64,000 bases of DNA. It comes from Pseudoalteromonas byunsanensis. Its GTDB lineage: Bacteria > Pseudomonadota > Gammaproteobacteria > Enterobacterales > Alteromonadaceae. Each line of letters opens with the position of its first letter. The stretch's first letter is position 1. The notes under the pieces are model-generated. The model was not told the DNA's origin, made no database searches, and worked only from the letters and a program-made list of their open reading frames with translations. The position numbers and the translations under genes were made by a program. The stretch is taken from positions 281,460 through 345,459 of the forward strand of contig NZ_MNAN01000035.1 of the NCBI RefSeq assembly GCF_001854475.1, read 5' to 3'. Positions 1 through 9,189 of this stretch are shown one piece after another.

Positions 1-1
1 C

Positions 2-913
2 CAAGGTAGTCACTACCAAGGCGCAAAAATTGAATCAATAAATGGCACGAGCGCAAGTAGTATTTTACAAACACTACTTGCGAATACCCACGGTGATACA
101 CTTGCTTTTCGTCAAAACGTCCTAGAAGATCAATTTAATCGATTGTTTTATATGACATTTGGTCCACAAGATTCTTTTCACATTAATCTGACTCACGATA
201 GTAAAAAGCACGCGATTACGCTCAATGCCAAAGCTGCGCTACCGCAAAGTCTGGTCGCTTCGTCCTTTGCAGAGGCATTCAATGTGACCTACCAAGATAA
301 CACTGCCATATTGCGAGTGAACACTTTCGCATGGGATGATTTTAAACAATATCTAACCTTCATGGATTCACTCTTTAGCGATATTAAAAGCAAAGAAATT
401 AAGCATTTGATCATAGACATCAGTAAAAACGGGGGCGGCAACGATGACATGTGGATGGCAGGCATATTGCGGTACATCGCCGATAAGCCCTACCGACACT
501 TTTCAACATATCGTTCAAAAATTTTATTGAAATACCGTGACCCGGGACAAATTGTTGGTAATATTGAGCAAGGTGAAAATACCCGATTGATCCAACCCGA
601 ACTGCAACTAGATAACTTCTACAGTGGCAAAGTGTCGCTATTGATAGGTACCGGAACTTATTCATCATCTATCGTATTTGCAAACACCGTGCAGGACTAC
701 CAATTTGCTCAGCTCATAGGTGCGCCAACGGGCGGTCGCAGCACGCAAAGCGGTGGGATTCAGTTCACAAAACTCACGCATAGTCAGCTACAAATGATTT
801 CACCACGATTTCTACTTACACGTCCAAACGGTGTCGCTCAAATGACGCCTATAGAGCCTGATGTCAGCCTAGCACAAGCAAATATACCAACGAATATTCT
901 TGCACTGCTTTAA
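2..913 (+). CDS. S41-family peptidase, C-terminal part (5' end outside window)
   Basis: The frame is open from base 2, so the gene begins before the window; 303 codons are visible. The first visible residues read GAKIESINGTSA, like the end of a PDZ domain. Then comes a tail-specific-protease fold with the segment LIIDISKNGGG and the probable nucleophile region GTGTYSSSIVFAN near bases 646-685. Peptidases of this family cut protein substrates, usually in the periplasm or outside the cell. The place where CtpA-type enzymes carry the catalytic lysine (GKGTVQ-like) reads TGGRSTQSGG with no lysine. It is therefore closer to tricorn-core/S41B members or may be inactive. No signal peptide can be judged without the start. 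A hairpin follows the stop. Confidence 0.75.
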   Translation, partial: QGSHYQGAKIESINGTSASSILQTLLANTHGDTLAFRQNVLEDQFNRLFYMTFGPQDSFHINLTHDSKKHAITLNAKAALPQSLVASSFAEAFNVTYQDNTAILRVNTFAWDDFKQYLTFMDSLFSDIKSKEIKHLIIDISKNGGGNDDMWMAGILRYIADKPYRHFSTYRSKILLKYRDPGQIVGNIEQGENTRLIQPELQLDNFYSGKVSLLIGTGTYSSSIVFANTVQDYQFAQLIGAPTGGRSTQSGGIQFTKLTHSQLQMISPRFLLTRPNGVAQMTPIEPDVSLAQANIPTNILALL

Positions 914-927
914 AACACAACATACTT

Positions 928-955
928 AGCGGAGCCTTTTACTCTAAGCTCCGCT
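928..955 (+). terminator. Hairpin after the S41 peptidase
   Basis: The 8-bp arms AGCGGAGC and GCTCCGCT are separated by 12 bases, 14 bases after the stop. The tail (TCTATCGCTTT) is only weakly U-rich, so termination is plausible but not certain. Confidence 0.45.
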
Positions 956-1088
956 TCTATCGCTTTGTTTAATCTCACTAACAATTTGTCCTCTCTCCAT
1001 TTTCTTTGCACGATTCGATACTACCTTAACGCCAAATAAGCTCTGCGGTACTCATACAACCCATAAAATCGAACGTAAGGATAGAACA

Positions 1089-2591
1089 ATGGTGTTTAAA
1101 CTCAATTCACTATGCCTAGCATTATCACTGGGACTTTCAAACTATGCAGCAGCCTCTTGTAACGGCATAGGCGACGGTGCCACTGTCTCTTTAGAGGGGA
1201 TATCTCTGAGAATTTTAGGCTCTGCAGAGTCAGAGTCGTTTTCATTAACCAGTTCACAAGATACTTTAACCGTTACCCGAACAGCCAACGGTAACACCAG
1301 TTGCGATACCTTCTACCTAAGTCAAGTTCGGCTAATTGAAGCTCGATTGGGTGCCGGCCATGACAGCTTCGGTGCAAAAGATATCGCCGTCATGCAATAC
1401 GTTTATGGTGAAAACGGTGACGACATAATTACCACAGGCTCACAACAGGATAGAGTATATGGCGGTGCAGGTGATGACACTATTTTTGGTAGTGGCGGAA
1501 ACGACACTCTGTGGGGAGAAGACGGTAAAGATATGATCCACGGCGGTTATGGCAACGATCATATCACGGGAGGAAATGGTCATGACCAATTATTTGGCGA
1601 TCACAATGATGATGTGATCAGCGGTGATAACGGCGGCGACTTGTTGATGGGTGGTCAAGGACGAGACCTACTCATCGGTGGAAATGACAATGACTACCTC
1701 GGCGGTGGCTGCCGCCTTGCTAATGCCAATAACGGTTATATATACGAGCAAAGCGGCTGTAACAGTAATAACGATGGTGATGACACCTTATATGGTGGCA
1801 GTGGCGATGACGTCTTAAGTGGTGATCAAGGCAACGACACACTCTACGGTGATGACGGTGATGATTATCTGGCTGGTAATCGTGGCCGTGAAGACCGCTT
1901 ACATGGTGGCAATGGTAACGATGCCTTATTTGAAGTGGGCGATGGTGATGTGGTCAATACAAGCAAATGGCACAAAGCATGGGGCAACAGCGGCGACGAC
2001 ATTCTATTTACTTATTTGGAAAACTCAGTGCAAGAAGGTGGCAGTGGCAACGACGTGATCATCACCTCATCAACAGAGTTTGATGCAAAAATCGAAGGGG
2101 GTAAAAATGCCGATTATATTTGGACTGCTGACATGTTTCCACAAGGCAGTTGCGGTAGCGGCGACGATAAAGGCGTATTGTTTTTAAATAGTTGTGAAGG
2201 CATAACATGGGTAGATGATTACCAAGGCCTGCTAACTAAGGTGGCTAAGAAAAGTAACTTTAGTAACCCATACTACAAGGCAGCCAACAGTGTTGTCACA
2301 ATGCCAGGCTCATACACAGGTTTAAATAATGGTTGGCGTAGCTACTCAGTACGTCCAACTGCATTGTTCGACATTGTTTCAAGCTCCGTATTCAAGCGCT
2401 GGCTTGACGACCAAGCAACCAAGCCATATTCATATTATGAGTGGCGCGTTGATTACAACGTAAGTAATTCAGGTATTTACGGCACCTATGTAAACTGTAT
2501 GGAAAACAACATTGCCTACATGTGCAAGATGATTTTGCAACAAGAAGAAACTTGCTACAACCAGACAGGTAGCATTGTGAAGTGCCAATAA
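1089..2591 (+). CDS. Secreted RTX (haemolysin-type calcium-binding repeat) protein
   Basis: This 500-residue protein has a Sec-type signal peptide (about residues 1-22, ending YAAAS). Roughly fifteen nonapeptide-like repeats GGxGxD follow between residues 110 and 330, for example YGGAGDD, HGGYGND and YGGSGDD. Such repeats form a calcium-binding parallel beta-roll and are common in secreted or surface proteins. No lipase, protease or toxin domain is recognisable. The last 150 residues are unique and contain several cysteines, unusual for type I RTX exoproteins, which normally lack both cysteines and an N-terminal signal. That suggests Sec export and then type II secretion or surface retention. 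The start is supported by AAGGATAG ahead of ATG. It appears monocistronic. The exact function is unknown. Confidence 0.75.
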   Translation: MVFKLNSLCLALSLGLSNYAAASCNGIGDGATVSLEGISLRILGSAESESFSLTSSQDTLTVTRTANGNTSCDTFYLSQVRLIEARLGAGHDSFGAKDIAVMQYVYGENGDDIITTGSQQDRVYGGAGDDTIFGSGGNDTLWGEDGKDMIHGGYGNDHITGGNGHDQLFGDHNDDVISGDNGGDLLMGGQGRDLLIGGNDNDYLGGGCRLANANNGYIYEQSGCNSNNDGDDTLYGGSGDDVLSGDQGNDTLYGDDGDDYLAGNRGREDRLHGGNGNDALFEVGDGDVVNTSKWHKAWGNSGDDILFTYLENSVQEGGSGNDVIITSSTEFDAKIEGGKNADYIWTADMFPQGSCGSGDDKGVLFLNSCEGITWVDDYQGLLTKVAKKSNFSNPYYKAANSVVTMPGSYTGLNNGWRSYSVRPTALFDIVSSSVFKRWLDDQATKPYSYYEWRVDYNVSNSGIYGTYVNCMENNIAYMCKMILQQEETCYNQTGSIVKCQ

Positions 2592-2600
2592 CTGACGCTA

Positions 2601-2621
2601 ACCCGGCACTTGATGCCGGGT
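2601..2621 (+). terminator. Intrinsic terminator of the RTX gene
   Basis: A perfect 8-bp stem, ACCCGGCA/TGCCGGGT, with a 5-base loop lies 9 bases after the RTX stop. It is followed by TTATCTGTT and sits between convergent genes. Confidence 0.7.
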
Positions 2622-2628
2622 TTATCTG

Positions 2629-3474
2629 TTAAATTCTACGGAGTCGTTTATTCACCCAAAGCGCTGACATAATGATGGCTCCACCAACAGCGAGTCGCAT
2701 CATGTCCGCATCTCTGTTCCAGATTGCAACGTTAACCAAAATACCAGCTGGGATCAGCATATTATTCATGACCGCCAATACACCCACGTCCACTTCAGTG
2801 GCTCCTTTGTTCCAAGCAAAGTAACCTAAACCCGATGCGACCACGCCCAAATAAATAAGGACGCTCCATTGTACGCTGGTAGTAGGTAGCCGAGACACGT
2901 CCCCAAACGCAGTAAAGCAGGTTACCGCGACTGCCAATGCGCCGATAAAAAACCAACCAAAGACGCTTTGTTGAGGAATTTTATTGTCTTGCATGAGACG
3001 TTTATACAAAACCTGCCCTGTTGCAAAGCAAATGTTAGCGCCTTGCACCAACAACATACCAATCAAAAACTGGCCGTCCACACCTTCATAACGGATCGCT
3101 ACCGCACCAATAACCGCGATTAAAGCAGCGACTAAAAAGCCAATATGAAAACGTTTATCTAACAGATCATTCAACAAGGTAATATACAAAGGTGTCATGA
3201 CAGTAAAGAGTAACACCTCAGGTACACTTAAAAACAAAAAGGAATGGTAGTAAAATCCATACATCACACCCAATTGAATCGCACCGATTAACATTAATTT
3301 AGCGGCGAGCTTTTTAGGTATCACAGAAAACTGGAGGAAGGGAAGAAACACGCAGGTCGCCAATGCAATACGCACCAATACGCTAAACCAAGCGTCTACC
3401 TGCCCTGCCAAATAAACGCCAATCAAACTGAATGAAAAAGCCCACAACAAAGTGACTGAAATAAGGTACTGCAT
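2629..3474 (-). CDS. EamA/DMT-family permease
   Basis: The 281-residue protein is almost wholly hydrophobic, with about ten predicted membrane segments arranged as two five-helix EamA halves. A second-half signature YLGVVASGLGYFAWNKGAT lies near residues 205-223. This is the usual length and layout of drug/metabolite transporter superfamily proteins such as RhaT, YdcZ or RarD relatives. They move small metabolites or amino acids across the inner membrane. The substrate cannot be read from sequence. The gene stands alone, convergent with the RTX gene. Confidence 0.8.
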   Translation of the reverse strand: MQYLISVTLLWAFSFSLIGVYLAGQVDAWFSVLVRIALATCVFLPFLQFSVIPKKLAAKLMLIGAIQLGVMYGFYYHSFLFLSVPEVLLFTVMTPLYITLLNDLLDKRFHIGFLVAALIAVIGAVAIRYEGVDGQFLIGMLLVQGANICFATGQVLYKRLMQDNKIPQQSVFGWFFIGALAVAVTCFTAFGDVSRLPTTSVQWSVLIYLGVVASGLGYFAWNKGATEVDVGVLAVMNNMLIPAGILVNVAIWNRDADMMRLAVGGAIIMSALWVNKRLRRI

Positions 3475-3552
3475 AGTCTGTACTTAAACTCAAAAATGTT
3501 ATCGTACACAATCGTGCACTTTGATTCACCTGCAGTGAACCCTAACTCATCT

Positions 3553-3849
3553 TTAAGTCGTTCTTTTTAAAAGTTTGTAGAGGGTATCTATACGTTTATT
3601 GGTACGATAGTTTTCGTAACACATATGGACTCCCATCAAAATCGTACCATATAGCAACAAGTAAGCTGTTATTTCATCCGATACACTCGGTACCAAAGCG
3701 CCCCAAGCAAACGCCAATGCACAAATTATTATCGCTTTCAAACAATGATAAAATACACTGGGACGTAGCTTCTCAAGTTCATTCTCTAATTGGAGTTGCT
3801 TGTTCATATTTTTCAACAGAATTTGTTTTTCGATCTCGTTAATACTCAT
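3553..3849 (-). CDS. Small two-helix membrane protein, unknown function
   Basis: The frame can be extended to 3885, but GAGGGTGG lies just upstream of the ATG at 3849, so I start there (MSINEIEKQ, 98 residues). A charged, probably coiled N-terminus of about 35 residues (KNMNKQLQLENELEKLR) is followed by two hydrophobic segments at about residues 47-62 and 67-82 and a basic tail. The layout suggests a small inner-membrane protein with cytosolic N- and C-termini. I recognise no family. Confidence 0.55.
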   Translation of the reverse strand: MSINEIEKQILLKNMNKQLQLENELEKLRPSVFYHCLKAIIICALAFAWGALVPSVSDEITAYLLLYGTILMGVHMCYENYRTNKRIDTLYKLLKRTT

Positions 3850-4177
3850 AGTCCACCCTCGGACAATCGTAATACGCTCTTGCAACTAGAAAATTTTTCA
3901 TACTCAAGATTTAGACCCTATAAAAGGTACTTGTAATAACACGGAGTATACAAGCCTCCCTCATAATTACTAGCTATTTTTAGAGTAATAACGTTAATTT
4001 ATTGTGTCAGTATTCTTTTATGGAACCCACACATTTTCAACAATCAAGAACCTTATTATGACTAGGGTTTTCATGGCTTTAGCTTATCTTGCAAGCACAT
4101 AAAAATTACCTATATTTAACACAATTAATTGGTTTGTTTTCATCTTTGCAATTATTTGTTAGAGTTCGTGGGTCGGC
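3850..4177. other. Intergenic region upstream of the riboswitch
   Basis: An AT-rich stretch of about 330 bases between the divergently transcribed small membrane protein and the riboswitch-protease unit. It must hold both promoters, but I see no convincing -35/-10 pair. The open frame that begins at 4089 runs through the riboswitch and is not supported as a gene. Confidence 0.4.
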
Positions 4178-4265
4178 TATATTCGACGCTATGGGCAAAC
4201 CATTCGAAAGGATGGGGCGCAAAGTCACCGGTCTAAGGGGTAGAAAAAGCCCTATGATAGCGGGA
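4178..4265 (+). promoter_or_regulatory. Cyclic-di-GMP-I (GEMM) riboswitch aptamer
   Basis: The segment carries the class I c-di-GMP aptamer hallmarks in order: GACGCTATGGGCAAACC, a GNRA tetraloop in CATTCGAAAGGATGG, the conserved GGCGCAAAG joint, and CCGG opening the P3 arm. A receptor-like CCTATGATAGCGGG closes it. This closely follows the Vibrio cholerae Vc2 aptamer as I remember it. The aptamer ends about 80 bases before the protease start. A hairpin (GCAGCC/GGCTGC, 4274-4294) comes next and may be the expression platform. Its tail is CTATCTTTCC, not a strong U-tract, so whether the ligand switches expression on or off cannot be told by eye. Confidence 0.9.
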
Positions 4266-4342
4266 TTGCTAGCGCAGCCAAGCTATGCGGCTGCCTATCT
4301 TTCCGTTCCAAATGACCAAGTTGTTATTATTTGGAGCATATA

Positions 4343-6439
4343 ATGAAATTATTAACGAGAAACAAAGTTGTCATGCTTTGTGGGTGTGTTGGTATCGCTT
4401 TAGGTTCAGCGTCTTATGCCGCGAACAATGGCACCGCACAAACAACACTACCAATACAAGCCATCGAAAACTTACCAAATGGCAAACTAAAAACTAGCCT
4501 AAATAAATTACCTCCTCACGCTCAGCAAAAAGCGCTCGTGCAACTCAATGAATTGGCAATTCCAGCCATTGATACCTTGCTTATGCAAGCAGATAGCAGT
4601 GGTGAGCTGTTCTACATCGAAGAAGGTTTGGTTGAAACCATTTCTACCGACAGTGAACAAACATACACTTTACCGCCAGTTGATGTGTTTAAACTGCACA
4701 GTAATGAAAACTCTATCAATAAAGTATTTTTAGATTTCGATGGCGGCACTGTCAGTAATCGTGCGTGGGGAAGCGGTGCCAGTTATGATTCAGCTCCCTA
4801 TGATTTAGACGGCGATCCTACAACTTTCAATGACAGCGAACGTGCGCGTATTCATGAGATCTGGAACCGTATGGCGGATGACTTCGCAGCCTTTGATATT
4901 GATGTAACAACAGAGGCCCCCGCTGAATTTGGACCCAATGTTGGTTGGGTGTTGTTTACCAAAGATACTGATTTATCTGGTAAGGCGATGCCACACCAAG
5001 GCGCTGGCGGCGTAGCATATGTTAATGTTTGGGGACGTAGTAATTTTAGCTATTATCAACCCGCCTTTGTTTACTACAATCGCTTAGGCGCAGGCATGGC
5101 ACCATACATGGCTGAAGCGGGCTCTCATGAGCTGGGTCATAACTTGGGCTTAAGCCATGATGGTACCTCAACACAAAGCTATTATGCTGGTCTGGGCAGT
5201 GATAGCGAACCGAGCAGCTGGGCACCAATCATGGGCGTCAGTTACTATAAAAATGTAACGCAGTGGAGCAAAGGTGAATACCCTGACGCTAGCCAGACAC
5301 AGGACGACATCGCTATCATTGCAACAAAGCTAGGCATGACAATAGACACAGAAGGCAGCACCGATAACCCTGTAATTTTAAATGTGGATAGCAATGGTGC
5401 ATTTTCCGCAACCAACCGCCAAATCGACCCTGATAATGTATCCACATACAATAAAGGTAGTGTGCAAGTCAGTGATAGCGACTGGTTTGAGTTTAAAGTT
5501 GGCGCGGGACCTGCACAGTTTATTGCAACCCCTGCTTGGGATGCTTTTGCCCGTAGTAACAAGCGCGGCGCAAACCTTGATATTGGCCTGCGTTTATACG
5601 ATGGCAACGGCGCTCTCATCATCACCAGCAATGAGTACAACAATACCAGCGCCACCATTCAGATAGACCTAGCACAAGGGGTTTATACACTTGAAGTATT
5701 TGGTGCCGAAGGGCCGTATGCCAGTAACTATGCAAGCCAAGGTCACTTTTATTTACAAGGACAAGTTACACCAGCAACCCCAGATAATACACCACCGGAT
5801 CCCAATCCAATGAGTTTTGCTCAAGTTCCAATAGAGATTAGCGATTCACAAATTGCGATGCAGGCTGTAAGTGCAGTTGATGATAATGGCGGCGTTGTCA
5901 GCTACCGTTTTAACTGTACACAAAGCGGAAATATCTGCCAAGGCAGTGACTGGCAAAGTGAAACCAAATTCACTGCAAGCGCATTGCAGCCACAAACCCA
6001 ATACTGCTTCAGCGTACAAGCCAAAGACCTAAGTGCTAACACAACACTACCGTCTGCGAGTTTATGCGCCACCACTGAAGCTTCTCCACCTGCGCCTTTG
6101 CCCCCTAATCCAGCAAGCAATTTATCTGCACTGGACGGAAAAGATGGTACGGCTCAGCTAATCTGGCAAGACAATAGTGATAATGAGCTGTCGTTCGAAA
6201 TACAACGTGAATCTCAGCATAAAAATGGCCGCTGGCAAGCAAATCAGATTGTCGCGTCAGTCAACAGCAATGAAACGACTTACACAGACTACAGTGATAA
6301 AGGGACATTTCGTTATCGAGTACGTGCCGTAAATGAGGTCACAGCATCAGATTGGACAGCATGGCAGAGTGTCACTGTCACCCAAAGTGGTGATGGCGGC
6401 ACAGATAAGCCATGTAAAGGCAAAAAGTGCCAAAACTAA
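4343..6439 (+). CDS. Secreted metzincin metalloprotease with C-terminal fibronectin III-like domains
   Basis: I start at the ATG at 4343, eight bases after TTGGAG; the longer frame from TTG 4331 lacks support. The 698-residue protein has a signal peptide ending ASYAANN, a propeptide-like region to about residue 115, and a catalytic domain. The zinc motif HELGHNLGLSHD lies near residue 262, with a probable Met-turn (APIMGVSYY) about 40 residues later. After about residue 340 comes a region like bacterial pre-peptidase C-terminal domains. Two fibronectin type III-like modules follow (about 490-585 and 590-685), then a Cys-containing tail (CKGKKC). It should degrade extracellular protein. The cyclic-di-GMP riboswitch in its leader ties expression to the sessile/motile decision. 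Confidence 0.85.
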   Translation: MKLLTRNKVVMLCGCVGIALGSASYAANNGTAQTTLPIQAIENLPNGKLKTSLNKLPPHAQQKALVQLNELAIPAIDTLLMQADSSGELFYIEEGLVETISTDSEQTYTLPPVDVFKLHSNENSINKVFLDFDGGTVSNRAWGSGASYDSAPYDLDGDPTTFNDSERARIHEIWNRMADDFAAFDIDVTTEAPAEFGPNVGWVLFTKDTDLSGKAMPHQGAGGVAYVNVWGRSNFSYYQPAFVYYNRLGAGMAPYMAEAGSHELGHNLGLSHDGTSTQSYYAGLGSDSEPSSWAPIMGVSYYKNVTQWSKGEYPDASQTQDDIAIIATKLGMTIDTEGSTDNPVILNVDSNGAFSATNRQIDPDNVSTYNKGSVQVSDSDWFEFKVGAGPAQFIATPAWDAFARSNKRGANLDIGLRLYDGNGALIITSNEYNNTSATIQIDLAQGVYTLEVFGAEGPYASNYASQGHFYLQGQVTPATPDNTPPDPNPMSFAQVPIEISDSQIAMQAVSAVDDNGGVVSYRFNCTQSGNICQGSDWQSETKFTASALQPQTQYCFSVQAKDLSANTTLPSASLCATTEASPPAPLPPNPASNLSALDGKDGTAQLIWQDNSDNELSFEIQRESQHKNGRWQANQIVASVNSNETTYTDYSDKGTFRYRVRAVNEVTASDWTAWQSVTVTQSGDGGTDKPCKGKKCQN

Positions 6440-6466
6440 TTAGACATATCTCCCTTAGATATAACC

Positions 6467-6491
6467 AAAAGCAGCCTCTGGCTGCTTTTTT
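6467..6491 (+). terminator. Intrinsic terminator of the metalloprotease gene
   Basis: The 10-bp stem AAAAGCAGCC/GGCTGCTTTT has a 3-base loop and runs into a T-tract, 28 bases after the stop codon. Confidence 0.85.
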
Positions 6492-6927
6492 TACCGGCTT
6501 AACCTATCAAACTAACTGTCTATCTATCATGCGTCCTTCATTAAACTCTCATTCTTAAACTCAGTAACTTGATATCTATAGTTGGTAGCTTACTTAAACT
6601 TGCCCCTATTCATTTTCCACCGTACTAAACAACATATAATGATCATCACATAAAATGGATTTTTGACTTAAATCCAACCGCAGCTCTTTCACTCTGTCAA
6701 GTCAATAGCAACCCCTAGCGAGATACCGTCGTTTTGCGTTTTTATGTACTTTTTAGTTGCTGATAGGTAGTAAAGGTATTGAGTCCTTAGAAACGGAAGA
6801 TGCTCAATTAGGATGTTTTAGCAATAAAACGAGAGACAAAGATAAGCGTTGGCAATAACTCAAATCGCTTATCTTTAGATTTCATTGGCAGGCATGACTT
6901 ACAAAGTGTTTGCCTGCTCAGTGATTA
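6492..6927. other. Gene-free stretch with two inverted repeats
   Basis: No gene seen. Two inverted repeats lie at the DUF3297-side end: AAAGATAAGCG/CGCTTATCTTT (6838-6848 with 6866-6876) and GCAGGCA/TGCCTGC (6888-6894 with 6911-6917). Both lie 3' of the minus-strand DUF3297 gene. One may terminate it; neither has a strong T-tract. Confidence 0.4.
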
Positions 6928-7176
6928 TCAGCGATAAAATACTTCAACAGTACCTTTAGTTTTAAGAAGAAGTGGCTGACCGCGGCGATCTAGCGCTTTT
7001 GGTGAAGCAACCTTGATCCACCCCTCACTGATGCAATATTCTTCAACATCATCACGTTCTTTGCCATTGATGCGCACACCAATATCGTGCTTTAACACAT
7101 CCTCATTGTAGAATCGGCTGCGTGGATTAATAGATAGTTGATCAGGAATATCAGGTCTTGCAGTTGTATCGTTCAT
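6928..7176 (-). CDS. DUF3297 family protein
   Basis: This 82-residue protein matches my memory of the DUF3297 family along its whole length. Recognisable blocks are LSINPRSRFYNEDVL, HDIGVRINGKERDDVEEYC, ISEGWIKV and LDRRGQPLLLKTKG. The family is small, soluble, cytosolic and widespread in proteobacteria, with no established role that I know of. There is no signal peptide or membrane segment. It is monocistronic and short enough to be a binding or accessory protein. The family call is firm; the function is unknown. Confidence 0.8.
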   Translation of the reverse strand: MNDTTARPDIPDQLSINPRSRFYNEDVLKHDIGVRINGKERDDVEEYCISEGWIKVASPKALDRRGQPLLLKTKGTVEVFYR

Positions 7177-7356
7177 AATATGTTCTTCGATAAAAAAAGT
7201 ATGCGCTATTGTAGGTAATACTCAGCGGGCGCTCAATAGCCAAGCTAAGAAATGTTCAATGCAAGCTTCAGCATTTATGCGCACCCGTCCAGCAAACTAT
7301 TTGTCACTAACTCAATGTAAGAGCACTTTTACTACATCATGTTGCTTGCAATAAAT

Positions 7357-7387
7357 AAAAAGGAGAGCCTGTTATGCTCTCCTTTAA
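7357..7387 (-). terminator. Intrinsic terminator of the fibrinogen-like gene at 7439
   Basis: On the minus strand AAAGGAGAGC, a 7-base loop and GCTCTCCTTT are followed by TTTATTTATT, about 50 bases beyond the stop. Confidence 0.8.
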
Positions 7388-7438
7388 AAAGTATTTTGCA
7401 AGACGCAACGTCATCTTATAATACGTTGCTGCATCACT

Positions 7439-8500
7439 TTATTTAATAAAGTACTGCAACTCGTTTTGCTGATTTCTTGAGCTTTCATCGCTGCCATAAG
7501 GCCATACGTCAAAGCGTACTGTAGAGTTAGGCGCCTGAATAACCGATGCCCCTTGATATGTATACGACCCAGCGCGAGTAGAGTCTTTATCACCTAAGAT
7601 CACACCTGAAAAATCCAAAGACACATCACAGTTGGTGTCTTCATGGTGCCAAATCAAGCCATAGTCACCCAGTGTTGAAAGCTGTGCTAAATTGTCTTCC
7701 GTATAGATATTGCGACAATTAGCGTCATTAACTTTCGCTTGATTTAGCTGAGAAATACGGCCGTGTTCATCTTTGAACATCATACCACCTGTGGTTGTAG
7801 CTCTTAGAGCTACCCAGCGTTCGCTATTCATTACAGAATAACTTTCCGGTGAAATTAGCTCACCCTGTTGAATATTCTCGATACCATCTTTATGGTTCGC
7901 AAACAGCGTCCAACCACCGCCTTGATAGTCCATGTCACACCAAACTTTAAATGGTAACACACCCACCTCAGCGCCATCTGGGTCTATTAAGTAAAATCCG
8001 GTGGCAGATGTTGGCTCCATCGTTTTGATGTCTAAACAGTTACGCCCTTTTGGTGTCAACTTGTCTTCAATCGCTTCGACTCTAGCCAGTAAATTTAGAT
8101 AGTCATTTTGCAACCACCAATGTGCACTTTGCAAGTTATTATGGTCTGTGCGTAACTGATTGTACTGGTTTTGCAGAGCCTGTAGTTGAGCTTCTAAGTC
8201 TTGGGCTTTAGTGCCCAACGCAGCGTCTGCCTGCTGCAAAGACTCAACATATCCATCTAAATGACGTTTGGTCACTAGGTGTCCTGGCATAACTGGGTCA
8301 TACGCGGTAACATTGCCTTTAACCTCTAACGCATCACTGGGCGCATCAGTGCCAATTCCCACTTGATGCACAGTGCTCATCACACCATTTTGATATATCC
8401 ACGTTTCTGATATAGGTTCTTGTGCTAAAACACTTCCTGTATTGGCTGAACCCAAAATAAGTAATAGCGCAGCTTTAACTTTCGTTAATTTATAAGTCAT
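7439..8500 (-). CDS. Secreted protein with coiled coil and fibrinogen-like C-terminal domain
   Basis: The 353-residue protein has a signal peptide ending SVLAQ. A short region like phage-tail/adhesin connectors follows (VGIGTDAPSDALEVKGN, about residues 48-64), then a long heptad-type coiled coil (about 85-150). The C-terminal domain opens with CLDIKTMEPTSATGFYLID, contains WCDMDYQGGGWTLFA and ends RFDVWPYGSDES. The GGGWTL signature is that of fibrinogen C-terminal-like domains, which bind glycans or proteins outside the cell. The coiled coil suggests a trimeric surface or secreted lectin. The last 180 residues are clearly paralogous to the end of the gene at 9190. It has its own terminator. 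Confidence 0.65.
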   Translation of the reverse strand: MTYKLTKVKAALLLILGSANTGSVLAQEPISETWIYQNGVMSTVHQVGIGTDAPSDALEVKGNVTAYDPVMPGHLVTKRHLDGYVESLQQADAALGTKAQDLEAQLQALQNQYNQLRTDHNNLQSAHWWLQNDYLNLLARVEAIEDKLTPKGRNCLDIKTMEPTSATGFYLIDPDGAEVGVLPFKVWCDMDYQGGGWTLFANHKDGIENIQQGELISPESYSVMNSERWVALRATTTGGMMFKDEHGRISQLNQAKVNDANCRNIYTEDNLAQLSTLGDYGLIWHHEDTNCDVSLDFSGVILGDKDSTRAGSYTYQGASVIQAPNSTVRFDVWPYGSDESSRNQQNELQYFIK

Positions 8501-8766
8501 AAACTCTCCATTAGTGTGACTTTAATTGTTTGGTGTTGCTAAATCAGTATACCTATTTTTAGAACAATGCAAACAAACCAGTGCCAAAAAAACAGACAAT
8601 GGAATGTGTTAGTAGATTTAAATAAGGTCTAAAAATATATTCGTTGATAAGTCTTTGTTGTGTGCAACAGCAATTAATTTATATCTCAATGTCAGCAACG
8701 AGCTTACTCAAGCGAAAATAAGCTCGTTCATAGGTAGGCAGCACGAACGTGCTGATATCGGAGCGA

Positions 8767-9015
8767 CTAGTTTAACTTGTTTGGCCCTGTTCGAACCAAA
8801 TCTTTACCATTATCAAACACTTCCTGAGTAACCCAACGACCCAGTAATAATTGATGATTATCATCTAGCACGGCAACAAATGGACGACCATCACTATTAT
8901 TGGTTGCCAACGCAACACCAGCTGCGTTTTTTATTCCTAAACCACCATTATCGACTAGACGTAAAAACGACTCTAACGCTTCTAAAGTATCAATCACTTT
9001 GTTATCGTCAATCAT
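8767..9015 (-). CDS. Hypothetical small protein (82 residues)
   Basis: A soluble 82-residue protein (start MIDDNKVIDTLEALESFL) with no signal peptide, membrane segment or cysteine. A region of hydrophobic-strand character, GRPFVAVLDDNHQLLLGRWV, lies at about residues 44-63. I recognise no family. It sits between the two fibrinogen-like genes on the same strand but with wide gaps on both sides, so co-transcription is not evident. Coding is supported by an intact frame and sensible composition only. Confidence 0.45.
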   Translation of the reverse strand: MIDDNKVIDTLEALESFLRLVDNGGLGIKNAAGVALATNNSDGRPFVAVLDDNHQLLLGRWVTQEVFDNGKDLVRTGPNKLN

Positions 9016-9089
9016 GCTTCATACTCTGTTACAACTACATGCCCATAGAATATCAGTTTTGAGAAAACGAAAGAAGACTGTAAAAGAAT

Positions 9090-9111
9090 AACTATCGCCT
9101 AAGCAATAGTT
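9090..9111 (-). terminator. Possible terminator of the gene at 9190
   Basis: On the minus strand AACTATTGC, a 4-base loop and GCGATAGTT (one mismatch) are followed by ATTCTTTTAC, about 80 bases beyond the stop. Support is weak. Confidence 0.35.
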
Positions 9112-9189
9112 TTCAAAAATAGCTTCGCCTCTCTCATCACCATCATGACAGTATCGAGCTTTCGGTTAAAAAAGCCCGATATCATCTAC

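Noticed and set aside
4089..4343. 84-residue frame before the metalloprotease
   Set aside because: It runs through the riboswitch aptamer; composition and position fit RNA, not protein.
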